A DNA stretch of 64,000 bases from the NCBI GenBank assembly GCA_024233005.1, contig JACKQE010000004.1, positions 276,670-340,669 on the forward strand. The letters are read 5' to 3'. A program made the position numbers and the translations under genes. The notes beneath the pieces were generated by a model, which did no database searches, had not been told where the DNA came from, and was given only the letters and a program-made list of their open reading frames with translations. How positions within the stretch are numbered: the stretch's first letter is position 1; each line of letters opens with the position of its first letter. Positions 30,298-38,748 of the stretch are shown here, piece after piece. This DNA comes from Akkermansiaceae bacterium (GTDB taxonomy: Bacteria; Verrucomicrobiota; Verrucomicrobiia; Verrucomicrobiales; DEV007).

Positions 30298-31563
30298 ATG
30301 AAGTTTACCCAGACGCACCGCTCCGATGAATACCAGACCCGGCGACGCTGGCTGACCGGAGCCGTTGGGACGGCTGCCGCCCTGGGAGCCGCCCCGCTGG
30401 CGGGAGCGGCTCCCCTGCAGCCCCGCAAACAGCTCCTGCTTCTCTTCTTGTCCGGCGGGGCAAGCCAATTCGAGACTTGGGATCCCAAACCCGGAGCGAA
30501 AACCGGCGGTCCCTTCCGCGCCATTCCCACCTCGATCCCCGGAGTGCGGATCGGAGAACTGCTGCCCCACACTGCGAAAGCGCTGCACCGCCTGACAGTG
30601 GTGCGCAGCGTGGTGTCCAACATAGCAGACCATTTCCAGGGGCACTACGCGCTCCAATCCGGGCGCATTGCTCCCGGGTATCCGGTGCTGGGCTCGGCGG
30701 TGGCGAAGCTCTTGGAGAGACCGGACGATGTCCTGCCGGGATACGTCTCCATCCGACGCAACGGCCCCAAGGCCTACACCGATGTGGGGGATGCGGGATT
30801 CCTCGGGGCCAAATACGACGGGGTGAAGGTCTACGACAATCTCCCGCCACAGAACCTGGTCCGTCCCGCCGGCATCACGACGCCGCTCGCGGAATCAGTG
30901 GAACGCCGGCGCCGGGCCGCCGACGCGCGATTCCGCCAACGGCACGACAACCGACCCATCGAATCCTACGAGGCGACCTACCAGCAGGCGGCCGCCCTGA
31001 TGAAGCACCGCGAAATTTTTGATCTCTCCGGGGAATCCTCAGTCATGCACGACCGCTACGGGCGTCACGAGTTCGGGCAGCATTGCCTGCAGGCGCGACG
31101 CCTCCTTGAGGCCGGGGTGACCTGCGTGAAGGTAACCCACTTCGACTGGGACGCGCACCAGGACAATTTCTACTGGCACCAGGTGCGGTGCGCGGAGTTT
31201 GACCGCACCTTCGTCACGCTGCTTGATGATCTTGAGCAACGCGGAATGCTGGAGCACACGCTGGTGGTGGTGACCGGAGAGATGGGGCGCACCCCCCAGA
31301 TCAACAACCTGGGCGGCCGGGATCACTGGGGCCGGGCCTGGAGCATGGCCATGGCCGGCGCCGGAGTGAAGCCGGGAGTGATCCATGGCGCGACCAACGA
31401 CCTCGGCACGGAAGTGACAGAGGACCCCGTCACCCACGGCGATTTGTTCCATACCTACCTCAGGGCGCTCGGCATTGATTCCCGGATGGAGTACACGATC
31501 GGCGACCAGACCAACCCCGTGGCCGATCCCGCCGCCAAACCGATCGAGGCCCTGCTCGCCTGA
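30298..31563 (+). CDS. DUF1501 protein with twin-arginine-like signal (operon 1)
   Basis: A 421-residue DUF1501 protein (sulfatase/alkaline-phosphatase-like fold). The N-terminus RRRWLTGAVGTAAALGAAPLAGA resembles a Tat signal. Family marks are LLLFLSGGASQFETWDPKP, the HYALQSGR region, VVVTGEMGRTPQIN, GRDHWGRAWSMAMAGAGVKPG and THGDLFHTYLRALGID. A TTG at 30289 also opens the frame, but ATG 30298 fits the signal better. It is preceded by the DUF1549 gene and followed by a WD40 gene in the same direction, so the three probably form an operon. Predicted periplasmic; substrate unknown. Confidence 0.92.
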   Translation: MKFTQTHRSDEYQTRRRWLTGAVGTAAALGAAPLAGAAPLQPRKQLLLLFLSGGASQFETWDPKPGAKTGGPFRAIPTSIPGVRIGELLPHTAKALHRLTVVRSVVSNIADHFQGHYALQSGRIAPGYPVLGSAVAKLLERPDDVLPGYVSIRRNGPKAYTDVGDAGFLGAKYDGVKVYDNLPPQNLVRPAGITTPLAESVERRRRAADARFRQRHDNRPIESYEATYQQAAALMKHREIFDLSGESSVMHDRYGRHEFGQHCLQARRLLEAGVTCVKVTHFDWDAHQDNFYWHQVRCAEFDRTFVTLLDDLEQRGMLEHTLVVVTGEMGRTPQINNLGGRDHWGRAWSMAMAGAGVKPGVIHGATNDLGTEVTEDPVTHGDLFHTYLRALGIDSRMEYTIGDQTNPVADPAAKPIEALLA

Positions 31564-31585
31564 GCCGGATTCACGGATTACCTCC

Positions 31586-32581
31586 ATGGCAACACCACCG
31601 GACCAAGCCAAACCCACAGGCGAATACACAGTCGCGGCACCGCTCCTGAGTTGTGCCTTCGATGCCGGAGGCCGGTTCCTTTTTGCGGGGGGAAGAGACC
31701 GGGGACTGGTGATCGTGGACACTTCCTCAGGCACGCAATCGGTCGTTCCCGGTCACGACAGCTGGATTGGCTCCATTGTCCGGGCGGGAGACGGCCTCGT
31801 GCTCACGTCGGACTACCAAGGCCGCGTCATCGCGTGGGACTGCCGGAACGGCGCGCCACAGCCGCGGTGGACGTTGGAGGCCCATCCCTGCACGATCCAT
31901 GCCCTCTCGGTGAACCTCGCGAGAGCCACTTTTGCCAGCGCGGACCGCGATGGCCTCGTCCGGGTCTGGCGGACGGCCGACGGCAGCCCGGTCGGGGAAC
32001 TCCCCCGCCTGGAGTTTCCCGCTTACGGTGTCGCCTTGCTCCCTGACGGAAAGCAACTGGTCACCGCCGACCGTCAACCGCAGAAGCCGAGACTTCAGAT
32101 TCATGACCTCGCCTCGGGAAAGGGGCTCCTTTCGGTCGATGTGCCTGAGTTGTCAGGATACCGCCGCGTCGAGGATATTGAGTGGGGAGGCATCCGCGGC
32201 CTGACGGTGTCCCCGGATGGCTCTCAGATCGTCGCCTGCGGTCGGAACGGCTATGACGGCCCGGCCTGCGCCCTGCTCTATGAGACCGGGACCGGTCGAC
32301 TGCAGCAGAAACTCTCCTCGGATCTCAAAGGCGGCTTTTACTACGGCGCGCGCTTCCATCCCAACGGACTCCTCTTGACCGTGGGAGGGGATCTCGGAAA
32401 AGGCGAACTGCGCTTCTGGAATGCCGACGGGGCCGTGTCCAAAGGAGTCATCACCATTCCCGGACCGGCCACCGCCTTCGACATTCATCCCGACGGCACG
32501 CGATTCGCGGTGGCATCGAATGTCGGCAAAGGCTCCTACCCGGATTCAGGATTGATCACTCTCCATGAGTCACCGGTCTGA
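31586..32581 (+). CDS. WD40-repeat beta-propeller protein (operon 1)
   Basis: A 331-residue protein made of WD40-like blades: LLSCAFDAGGRFLFAGGRDRGLVIVD, then IVRAGDGLVLTSDYQGRVIAWD, HALSVNLARATFASADRDGLVRVW, VALLPDGKQLVTADRQ, GLTVSPDGSQIVACG, ARFHPNGLLLTVGG and FDIHPDGTRFAVAS. ATG 31586 lies 22 bases after the DUF1501 stop; the frame is open upstream but only through the DUF1501 gene. There is no signal peptide, so it may be cytoplasmic. WD40 proteins commonly accompany DUF1549/DUF1501 pairs; the role is unknown. Its 3' end overlaps the convergent aminotransferase gene by 12 bases. Confidence 0.88.
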   Translation: MATPPDQAKPTGEYTVAAPLLSCAFDAGGRFLFAGGRDRGLVIVDTSSGTQSVVPGHDSWIGSIVRAGDGLVLTSDYQGRVIAWDCRNGAPQPRWTLEAHPCTIHALSVNLARATFASADRDGLVRVWRTADGSPVGELPRLEFPAYGVALLPDGKQLVTADRQPQKPRLQIHDLASGKGLLSVDVPELSGYRRVEDIEWGGIRGLTVSPDGSQIVACGRNGYDGPACALLYETGTGRLQQKLSSDLKGGFYYGARFHPNGLLLTVGGDLGKGELRFWNADGAVSKGVITIPGPATAFDIHPDGTRFAVASNVGKGSYPDSGLITLHESPV

Positions 32582-33877
32582 GGATACCCGGACCTTTTCC
32601 GAGTAGGCGCGCCGCACCTCTTGGCCGAGGATTTCAATGCCCTGCCGGAGAATTGTTTCGGGCTGACCAAAGGAGATCCGAAGGCACTCCCGTCGGTGAG
32701 GCCAGTCATCAGATCCGGCATCCAAACCATAAAAAAAGTGTTCCCCAGGGACCACGATGACGTCGCGGGCCTTGAGCCGCTGGTAGAGTTCCCGCGCCGA
32801 CACCGGCAATCCCGGCAGCCAGAGCCAGAGAAAAAAGGCTCCCTCGCTGCGATGAAGACGCCACGGGAGGTCCGCGGGCAGATTTTCGTGCATCAGAGAA
32901 ATCGCAAACCGAGCCCGCCCGGCGTAAAAGGGACGAACCACCTCCCGCGAGAGCCGGCCGATCTCACCGCTCTCAATCATGCCAAGCGTCAGTGCCTGTC
33001 CCAGATTGTTGTTGGCCAACCCCACGATGGCGTTCATCGCGGCAACCTCACGGATAATGTCAGGATGGGCCACCACGATGCCGGTCCGGGTGCCCGGAAG
33101 ACCGATTTTGCTTAGCGAGAGCGTCAAAATCATATCTTCCGTCCAGATCGGGGTCACGTCCTCAAAAATGACGCCGGGGAAAGGCAGCCCATACGCATTG
33201 TCGAGGATGAAGGGCACCCCTTTCTGCTTTGCCAACGCGGCCAGCCTCCGAATCTCGTCGTCTGTCAGAACGTTGCTGCTCGGATTGGTCGGACGCGAGA
33301 CGGTAATGGCCCCGACCGGATCAGGGAACTCTCCGCAGACCTTCTCAAAATCAACGTGGTATTTGAATTCCCGATCTCCCAGGAGGTCGATGCGCGGTCG
33401 GCAGGACTGGAAAAGCGATCCCGCCACGCCCTGGTCGGAGTAACCGATGTACTCGGGCACCACCGGCAGCAGAACACGGCGCCGAGACCCATCCGGAAGG
33501 GTTCCGGCAAAGCGGTTGAGGAGCAGAAAGAACGCGGTCTGACCACCGCTGGTGACCCCGATATGCTCCCGGGTCAGCTTCCATCCGCATTCCCGATTCA
33601 GGTAACCCGCCACCGCTTCGCGGAACCGGGGGTTTCCCGCCGGCTGATCATAGTCGGCGAGCACGGAGTCGAACCGGGGGCCGTCAGCCAGGAGATCGGC
33701 CATCGCCTGCCGCCAAACCGCCTGAACCGCGGGAATGTGCGCGGGATTGCCGCCGCCCAAGAGCCGCATCCGATCCCGGTGGAGCGCCAGCGCGGCTCCC
33801 AGATCATCCATGAGTTCCAGGGTGCCACTGTGGCCGGTGAGGGACTCTGCGAACAAGGTTTTGGGATAGCGGGACAT
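32570..33877 (-). CDS. avtA: Valine--pyruvate aminotransferase
   Basis: A 435-residue fold-type I PLP aminotransferase that matches AvtA along its length from memory of the E. coli protein: HSGTLELMDDL, LGGGNPAHIP, YDQPAGNPRFREAVAGYL, VVPEYIGYSDQG, FKYHVDF, ITVSRPTNPSSNVLTD, FILDNAYGLPFPG, LSLSKIGLPGTRTG (Schiff-base Lys in SLSK), EGAFFLWLWLPGLP and YQRLKARDVIVVPGEHFFYGLD. It interconverts 2-oxoisovalerate plus alanine with valine plus pyruvate in the cytoplasm. It is single and convergent with the WD40 gene (12-base overlap). No attenuator was seen upstream. Confidence 0.93.
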   Translation of the reverse strand: MSRYPKTLFAESLTGHSGTLELMDDLGAALALHRDRMRLLGGGNPAHIPAVQAVWRQAMADLLADGPRFDSVLADYDQPAGNPRFREAVAGYLNRECGWKLTREHIGVTSGGQTAFFLLLNRFAGTLPDGSRRRVLLPVVPEYIGYSDQGVAGSLFQSCRPRIDLLGDREFKYHVDFEKVCGEFPDPVGAITVSRPTNPSSNVLTDDEIRRLAALAKQKGVPFILDNAYGLPFPGVIFEDVTPIWTEDMILTLSLSKIGLPGTRTGIVVAHPDIIREVAAMNAIVGLANNNLGQALTLGMIESGEIGRLSREVVRPFYAGRARFAISLMHENLPADLPWRLHRSEGAFFLWLWLPGLPVSARELYQRLKARDVIVVPGEHFFYGLDAGSDDWPHRRECLRISFGQPETILRQGIEILGQEVRRAYSEKVRVSSDR

Positions 33878-34018
33878 GATGGTCAGGAGGGGAATCCGAT
33901 CCCAGGAAGGGCGGGTTCCTTTCCAGAAGGCCGGATGAATCGTGAGGATTCAGACTGGCATCCCGGTCAGGAACGGAGTATTCTCGATCCAGCAACCACC
34001 TTCAACCCCTTTCCTGCC

Positions 34019-35389
34019 ATGCCGGACACACCCGCCTCCCGCAGCTGGCTCACGCTGGCCCGCCGACTGTGCCTTCAATACAACACTGGCTGGTGGTTGG
34101 ACCGTCTCAATCCATTGCTGGTGGCGCTTGCCATCCTCTCCGCGACGGCCATTGTCCTCCTGCGGACCTTTGCCATGCCCCTGACCTCGCTCTGGTTTCT
34201 GGTCCCGGTGGGCGTGCTAATCCTGACAGCCCTGGCGGGGTCTTACTGGTGGGCCCGGAGACGATTCATGCGTCCGGCCCAGGCCCTGGTCCGGATCGAG
34301 GATCGCCTCGGCCTCTGCAATGCCCTGACCTGTGCGGCGGCGGGCGTTGGGGAGTGGCCGCAGGCGCAGCCTCAAACACCCGGGGGATCGAATACTCCGG
34401 CAGGTTTCCGGTGGCGCTGGGGCATGACTCTGCTCCCCGTGGCGGCCTCCCTGACGGTGGTGCTGCTGGCCCTCCTCATCCCCGTGACCCCAGTCGAGGC
34501 CACCCGCTCCACGCCCAGCCAGCCTTCCGGATGGGATCAACTGGAGGACTACGTCGAAACGCTCAAAGACCAGAACATCATCGAGGAAAAAGCGCTCGAA
34601 GAGGTCCAGGAAAAAATTGAAGAATTGAAATCCCAGCCGGAATCGGAATGGTTCAGCCACTCCAGTCTCGAGGCCACCGACAGTCTCCGCCAGAGCCTGA
34701 GCCGCGAAATCCAGAACCTCGGCAACGAAATGGCGACCGCCGAACGCGGGCTGAGCACTCTGGAAAACTACTCCGGCCAGTTGAGCCAGGAAGAGCGCGA
34801 GAAAGTCCTCAACGACTACCAGCAGGCGGTGCAAGGCCTGAATTCCGGAGCCCTGCCGATGAATTCCGCAATGCGCCAAGCGCTCAGTCAGATCGACCCC
34901 TCGCAATTGGGGGCGATGCCATTAAACAGCCTGAGCCAGGAACAACTCGACCAACTGAAAAAAGCCTTCAAGGAGGGGGCGGCGGCTTGTCAAAAATGCG
35001 CGGGCAGCGGGGATGGTTTGCCAGCTTTGGAGGCCGGTTCCGGTCCCGGCAAATCAGGCAATGGCCAGGGACAGGGGGATGGCCCGGGGAATGGAGGCAT
35101 CAGCCGGGGCCCCGGCACGGCTCCCCTCACCTTCGGCGATGAAACCAAACTGGGGACGAAAAACCTGGAGTCTCTGCAAAACCCGGATCTCAGTCATGTC
35201 GCCCCCGGGGAGCTGATCAGCGTCGGCGAGACCAAGTTCGATCTCGACAAAACCCCCCGGGGCCCCCAGCAGGCGGGAGCAGTCACCGGCGTGGGCCAGG
35301 GCGGCGATGCCGTCTGGCGGGAATCCTTGGTGCCCGCAGAACGCGAAGTGCTCAAGAAATTCTTCAAAAAGCCGGAAACGGCGAAATAA
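34019..35389 (+). CDS. Membrane protein with coiled coil and glycine-rich region, unknown function
   Basis: A 456-residue protein. Two TM helices near residues 35-80 (LLVALAILSATAIVLLRTFA and LWFLVPVGVLILTALAGSYWW) and a third near 140-165 (LLPVAASLTVVLLALLIPV) are followed by a charged coiled-coil stretch (~185-260), a Q/N/S-rich helix, a CxxC pair (ACQKCAG), and a Gly/Pro-rich stretch with repeated GxGxG. The C-terminus is charged (AEREVLKKFF). The architecture (membrane anchor, helical rod, flexible Gly region) recalls large membrane proteins found beside MoxR/BatA-type genes in this phylum, but no such genes are adjacent here. ATG 34019 was chosen; the longer frame upstream is antisense to avtA. 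Confidence 0.78.
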   Translation: MPDTPASRSWLTLARRLCLQYNTGWWLDRLNPLLVALAILSATAIVLLRTFAMPLTSLWFLVPVGVLILTALAGSYWWARRRFMRPAQALVRIEDRLGLCNALTCAAAGVGEWPQAQPQTPGGSNTPAGFRWRWGMTLLPVAASLTVVLLALLIPVTPVEATRSTPSQPSGWDQLEDYVETLKDQNIIEEKALEEVQEKIEELKSQPESEWFSHSSLEATDSLRQSLSREIQNLGNEMATAERGLSTLENYSGQLSQEEREKVLNDYQQAVQGLNSGALPMNSAMRQALSQIDPSQLGAMPLNSLSQEQLDQLKKAFKEGAAACQKCAGSGDGLPALEAGSGPGKSGNGQGQGDGPGNGGISRGPGTAPLTFGDETKLGTKNLESLQNPDLSHVAPGELISVGETKFDLDKTPRGPQQAGAVTGVGQGGDAVWRESLVPAEREVLKKFFKKPETAK

Positions 35390-35394
35390 AATCC

Positions 35395-35416
35395 CCCTCC
35401 CCACTGGTGGGGGGGG
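35395..35416 (+). terminator. GC-only hairpin after the membrane-protein gene
   Basis: Six bases after the stop, a nine-pair stem (C-rich arm 35395-35403, G-rich arm 35408-35416, one T-G wobble) closes a four-base loop. It lacks a downstream T-run, so it is at best an imperfect intrinsic terminator or an mRNA-stabilising hairpin. Confidence 0.35.
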
Positions 35417-35524
35417 AACTTCCGGTTCGAAGAACGCGTTCGCGCCGCTGCCTGATCCCGGGACAGTGTGCTCTAATGCTGCGGGAGCCGAATCCGGACT
35501 CCCTTGTTGTCCCTCCCTTGCTGC

Positions 35525-36826
35525 ATGAAAACCGCGACCGGCCACCTCTACCTCCATCACGCCCAACTCATCGACGGCACAGGATCTCCCGCCATCCCCG
35601 ATGCCGTGGTCCTCGCCACCGACGGCCGCATCACCTATGCCGGGCCCAAGACCGGAGCACCGCCAATCCCGGAGGGAGCCAAGGTGATCGATGCCAAGGG
35701 AGGCACCATTCTTCCGGGGCTGGTCGAAGCCCATTTCCATGCGACCTATTTCAATGTCCTGGAACTGCAGGATCTCGACATCAAATACCCTGTCGAATAC
35801 GTCAGCCTGCTTTCCTCGGTGAATGCCAAACTGGCCTTGGAATGCGGTTACACGGCCGCGCGCAGCGGAGGCTGTCTGTTCAATGTCGATGTCTGGTTGC
35901 GCCGGGCCATCGAGGGTGATCTGCTGGCCGGCCCCCGTCTTGCCACCTCAGGACGGGAGATCTGCTCCGCGGGCGGCCTGATGGATTGGAATCCGGAATT
36001 CCGCAAAATCGGCATGGATGGCCTGGTCTTCATCATCAACGGACCCAGTGAAGCCCGGGCCGCCGTCCGGGCCCTCGTCAAGGACGGTATCGAATGGGTC
36101 AAGACCTATCCGACGGGCGATGCGGCCGCGCCGGACACCAATGACCACCACACGCTCTGCATGACCTTCGACGAGATGAACGCGGTGGTCCAGACGGCGC
36201 ACAATCACAAACTCAAAGTCACGGGCCACTGCCGGGCCACGGCAGGCATCAAGAACGCCCTGCGGGCCGGTTATGACTGCATCGAGCACGGCACCTTCAT
36301 GGACGATGAAGCCCTCGAACTACTGCTGGAACGGGACGTCCCCTGCGTGCCCGCGCTGTATTTTGAGAAGGCCAGTGTGGAGCGGGGACCGGAGTTCGGC
36401 CTGTCCCAGGCGGTCATCGATGGACACCAGGAAACGCTGGATCATGGCGCGGCCTCCGCCCTGCGCATTCTGCGCGCCGGGGGACGCATCGGATTGGGGG
36501 GCGATTACGGCTTTGGCTGGAATCCTCACGGAGACTATGCCCGGGAGATCAGTTTTTTCGTCAAAGACGTCGGGTTCACCCCGCTGGAGGCCATCCACTG
36601 CGCCACGCAAACTGGAGCTGAAATTATGGGACGCGGTCAGGAATTTGGGACGGTGGAGCCGGGAAAACTCGCGGATCTCTTGGTTGTCGACGGTGATGTC
36701 CTGGAAAAAATCGAACTTCTGGAAAATCGCTCACATTTTTTGGCGGTGATTCAGGGAGGCATCATCAAAGCAGGTCAAATGACGCAAACTGTTGATACTT
36801 GGCAAAATACAACCACGATGGGCTGA
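35525..36826 (+). CDS. Amidohydrolase (imidazolonepropionase-like metal-dependent hydrolase)
   Basis: A 433-residue amidohydrolase-superfamily enzyme. The N-terminal beta-sandwich leads to DAKGGTILPGLVEAHFHAT (metal-binding HxH), with further ligands in VKTYPTGDAA, GHCRATAGIKNALRAG (H), DCIEHGTFMD (H) and GLGGDYGFGWNPHGDY (D). The C-terminus has the typical GAEIMGRGQEFGTVEPGKLADLLVVDGD closure. Members hydrolyse cyclic amides, dipeptides or related C-N bonds; the substrate here is unknown. No signal peptide. ATG 35525 was chosen over a start seven codons upstream because the family begins at LYLHHAQLIDGTG. The next gene downstream is a TetR regulator. Confidence 0.9.
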   Translation: MKTATGHLYLHHAQLIDGTGSPAIPDAVVLATDGRITYAGPKTGAPPIPEGAKVIDAKGGTILPGLVEAHFHATYFNVLELQDLDIKYPVEYVSLLSSVNAKLALECGYTAARSGGCLFNVDVWLRRAIEGDLLAGPRLATSGREICSAGGLMDWNPEFRKIGMDGLVFIINGPSEARAAVRALVKDGIEWVKTYPTGDAAAPDTNDHHTLCMTFDEMNAVVQTAHNHKLKVTGHCRATAGIKNALRAGYDCIEHGTFMDDEALELLLERDVPCVPALYFEKASVERGPEFGLSQAVIDGHQETLDHGAASALRILRAGGRIGLGGDYGFGWNPHGDYAREISFFVKDVGFTPLEAIHCATQTGAEIMGRGQEFGTVEPGKLADLLVVDGDVLEKIELLENRSHFLAVIQGGIIKAGQMTQTVDTWQNTTTMG

Positions 36827-36895
36827 GCCAAGAACGGCACCTACATTCCTCTATAATTGTATACCATCTTTTTCGCTTTTTTTCTTGCTTACATA

Positions 36896-36911
36896 TAAAC
36901 CAATTGGTTTA
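36896..36911. promoter_or_regulatory. 16-bp perfect palindrome, probable TetR-family operator
   Basis: TAAACCAATTGGTTTA is a perfect palindrome ending nine bases before the ATG of the TetR-family gene, inside an AT-rich leader (36841-36911). Position and symmetry fit an autoregulatory operator that would block the promoter or start region. The binding protein is inferred from adjacency. Confidence 0.65.
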
Positions 36912-36919
36912 GTAGGGGA

Positions 36920-37522
36920 ATGAAACCTACCCCCCTAGTCAAAAACTCCGTCGGCAGACCCCTTGAATTCGACAAGGAAGAAGCCATCCAATCGGCCATG
37001 GAAAAGTTTTGGGAAAAAGGCTACGTGGCTACGTCCCTCCGCGATCTTCTCGATTGCATGGGCATTTCCCGTGGCAGTTTTTACCATGCCTTCCAAAGCA
37101 AAGAAGACCTCTTTGCTCTCTGCATGAACCGCCACCTTACCGTGATGATTGCCGAACTGCGCAGTCTTCTGGAACACTCCCCCTCGGGTCGCGCCTTCTT
37201 CGAGACCGTGTTCCTCAACACTGCCAGCGATCTCCGTCCCCGTTCCAGTTTCATCATGAACTCCGTCCGGGAATTGGCATCGGAAAATCCCCAGTTGCTT
37301 CCGGTCGCTCACCGGGCGCTGGAGGAATACTCCAATGTCCTCAGTGACGCGGTGGCCATTGGAAAGAGCGACGGTAGCATCAAGGCAACCACCGCCACCA
37401 AATCTCTTGGTTATTACTTGGTTTCGGCACTGAGTGGCCTGAAAAGCCTCGTGCAGCTTGGCATGCCTGCCAGTGAATTGTCCCAGGTCTCCAAGGCGGC
37501 GATGATGGCCTTGGAACACTGA
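36920..37522 (+). CDS. TetR/AcrR-family transcriptional regulator
   Basis: A 200-residue regulator with an N-terminal TetR helix-turn-helix: VGRPLEFDKEEAIQSAMEKFWEKGY, TSLRDLLDCMGISRGSFYHAF, SKEDLFALCM. The C-terminal half is a helical ligand-binding/dimerisation domain of the TetR_C type. It is the last gene before a convergent prepilin-peptidase gene (two bases between stops). The perfect palindrome directly upstream suggests autoregulation. The amidohydrolase gene just upstream on the same strand is a possible regulon member; the inducer is unknown. Confidence 0.93.
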   Translation: MKPTPLVKNSVGRPLEFDKEEAIQSAMEKFWEKGYVATSLRDLLDCMGISRGSFYHAFQSKEDLFALCMNRHLTVMIAELRSLLEHSPSGRAFFETVFLNTASDLRPRSSFIMNSVRELASENPQLLPVAHRALEEYSNVLSDAVAIGKSDGSIKATTATKSLGYYLVSALSGLKSLVQLGMPASELSQVSKAAMMALEH

Positions 37523-37524
37523 TC

Positions 37525-38691
37525 TCATCCCCCGCCGGGATGTAGCAAACTTAAGTACCAGGCCACGCAAACCGGCCCGGCAAACAACCAAACAAAGGCT
37601 CCCAGAGCCAGATACGGGCCGAAGGGGAGTGGGCGTGCCCACTCCTCCCGGCCCACCGTTTTTTGCACCACTCCCACCACCGCACCGACCACGGAGGCGA
37701 TGAACAGGGTGAAGAGAACGGCCTGCCACCCGAGGAAGGCACCGATCATGGCCATGAACTTCACGTCCCCGAACCCCATCGCTTCCCGGGGAATTTCCGC
37801 CTTGAGACAGGTTCCAGTGACACAGAGCACTTGATCCAAGGGGATGGAGGCGCCCCCAACGACAAATTTTCCAGCCCAGGCCACCAACTGAGTGGCGCCA
37901 GGTTCTCCCCGGAGTTCTCCATCGAAGCGGAAATCCGCTCCATTGATGAGGAGCCGGTCGGTGGGACGGAAAAAGACGTCGGTCCAAGGCAATTTTTCCT
38001 CACCTAGCTGAATAATGGGTTCTTCGGAACCTTCCGGCTGCGAAACCTCAAAATGGACCGCTTCGGTGTATTCCCGTTTCATTTTGCCGAAGGCCATTTT
38101 GCCCAAGGTGACGACCGACCAAATCAGACCATAGCCTGCGGCGGCCCCACCCAGAGAGAGCAGCAGGGATCGCCCATGTGTGGTCTCGCCAAACAATTTC
38201 GGAAAGACCGCCGCCGCAACCAGTCCCACCACCAATCCCCCCAGGGTGATGGAATCCGGAATGATGAAGTGGTCGATATCAATGAAAATGGCCGCGATGA
38301 GAAGGCTGGCGAAGACACACAAGGCAATCGCCGCGCCAACGCCCATGGGCACAACGGTCGTTTTCCAGACCGCCAGAAAGAGCAGCGCGGTCAGGAATTC
38401 CACCGCGAAGTAGCGGAACGCGATCGGTGTTCCACACCATTTGCATTTCCCGCGCAGGAGCAACCAACTGACCAGTGGGATGTTGTAATAAAAAGGGATC
38501 TGGGTCTTGCAGTTCGGGCAAAAGGAACGTTTCGGCTGATTGACGCTCAATCCGATTGGCACCCGGTAAATCACCACATTGAGAAACGACCCAATTGTGG
38601 CCCCCATCGCAAAGATGATACCGAGCAAGGCCGGATGGAGCAGAAGTTCAGGCGACGTAAGGGTCAGCCTTGAAAAAGAAGACAAAGTCAT
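37525..38691 (-). CDS. Prepilin peptidase (type 4 prepilin-like leader peptidase, A24A)
   Basis: A 388-residue membrane aspartic peptidase. The N-terminal GSFLNVVIYRVP motif and a zinc-type double CxxC (CPNC and CKWC) define the methyltransferase-containing PilD/GspO type. Catalytic aspartates are in FIDIDHFIIPDSITLGG and GFGDVKFMAMIGAFLG. Eight or so TM helices are visible. An unusual ~120-residue hydrophilic insertion (about 215-310, from KREYTEAVHFE to TCLKAEIP) sits between the two catalytic aspartates and makes it longer than the usual ~280 residues. It cleaves type IV pilin or type II pseudopilin leaders at the inner membrane; no pilin gene is nearby. Confidence 0.93.
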   Translation of the reverse strand: MTLSSFSRLTLTSPELLLHPALLGIIFAMGATIGSFLNVVIYRVPIGLSVNQPKRSFCPNCKTQIPFYYNIPLVSWLLLRGKCKWCGTPIAFRYFAVEFLTALLFLAVWKTTVVPMGVGAAIALCVFASLLIAAIFIDIDHFIIPDSITLGGLVVGLVAAAVFPKLFGETTHGRSLLLSLGGAAAGYGLIWSVVTLGKMAFGKMKREYTEAVHFEVSQPEGSEEPIIQLGEEKLPWTDVFFRPTDRLLINGADFRFDGELRGEPGATQLVAWAGKFVVGGASIPLDQVLCVTGTCLKAEIPREAMGFGDVKFMAMIGAFLGWQAVLFTLFIASVVGAVVGVVQKTVGREEWARPLPFGPYLALGAFVWLFAGPVCVAWYLSLLHPGGG

Positions 38692-38700
38692 GCAATATTC

Positions 38701-38730
38701 TAAGCTTTCTTTCGATTTCTATAAAGCTTA
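38701..38730. promoter_or_regulatory. Inverted repeat between divergent prepilin peptidase and VanX-like genes
   Basis: Arms TAAGCTTT (38701-38708) and AAAGCTTA (38723-38730) are perfect inverted repeats with a 14-base AT-rich spacer. They sit in the 57-base gap between two divergent start codons, where both promoters must lie. It is either a shared operator or, as RNA, a leader hairpin. No regulator is assigned. Confidence 0.5.
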
Positions 38731-38748
38731 TATTTCTGGAGAATTACG

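Noticed and set aside
35395..35416. Strong intrinsic terminator
   Set aside because: The hairpin is stable but lacks the downstream T-run, so it is listed only at low confidence.
38053..38673. 206-codon plus-strand frame
   Set aside because: Antisense to the prepilin peptidase, which has all catalytic motifs.
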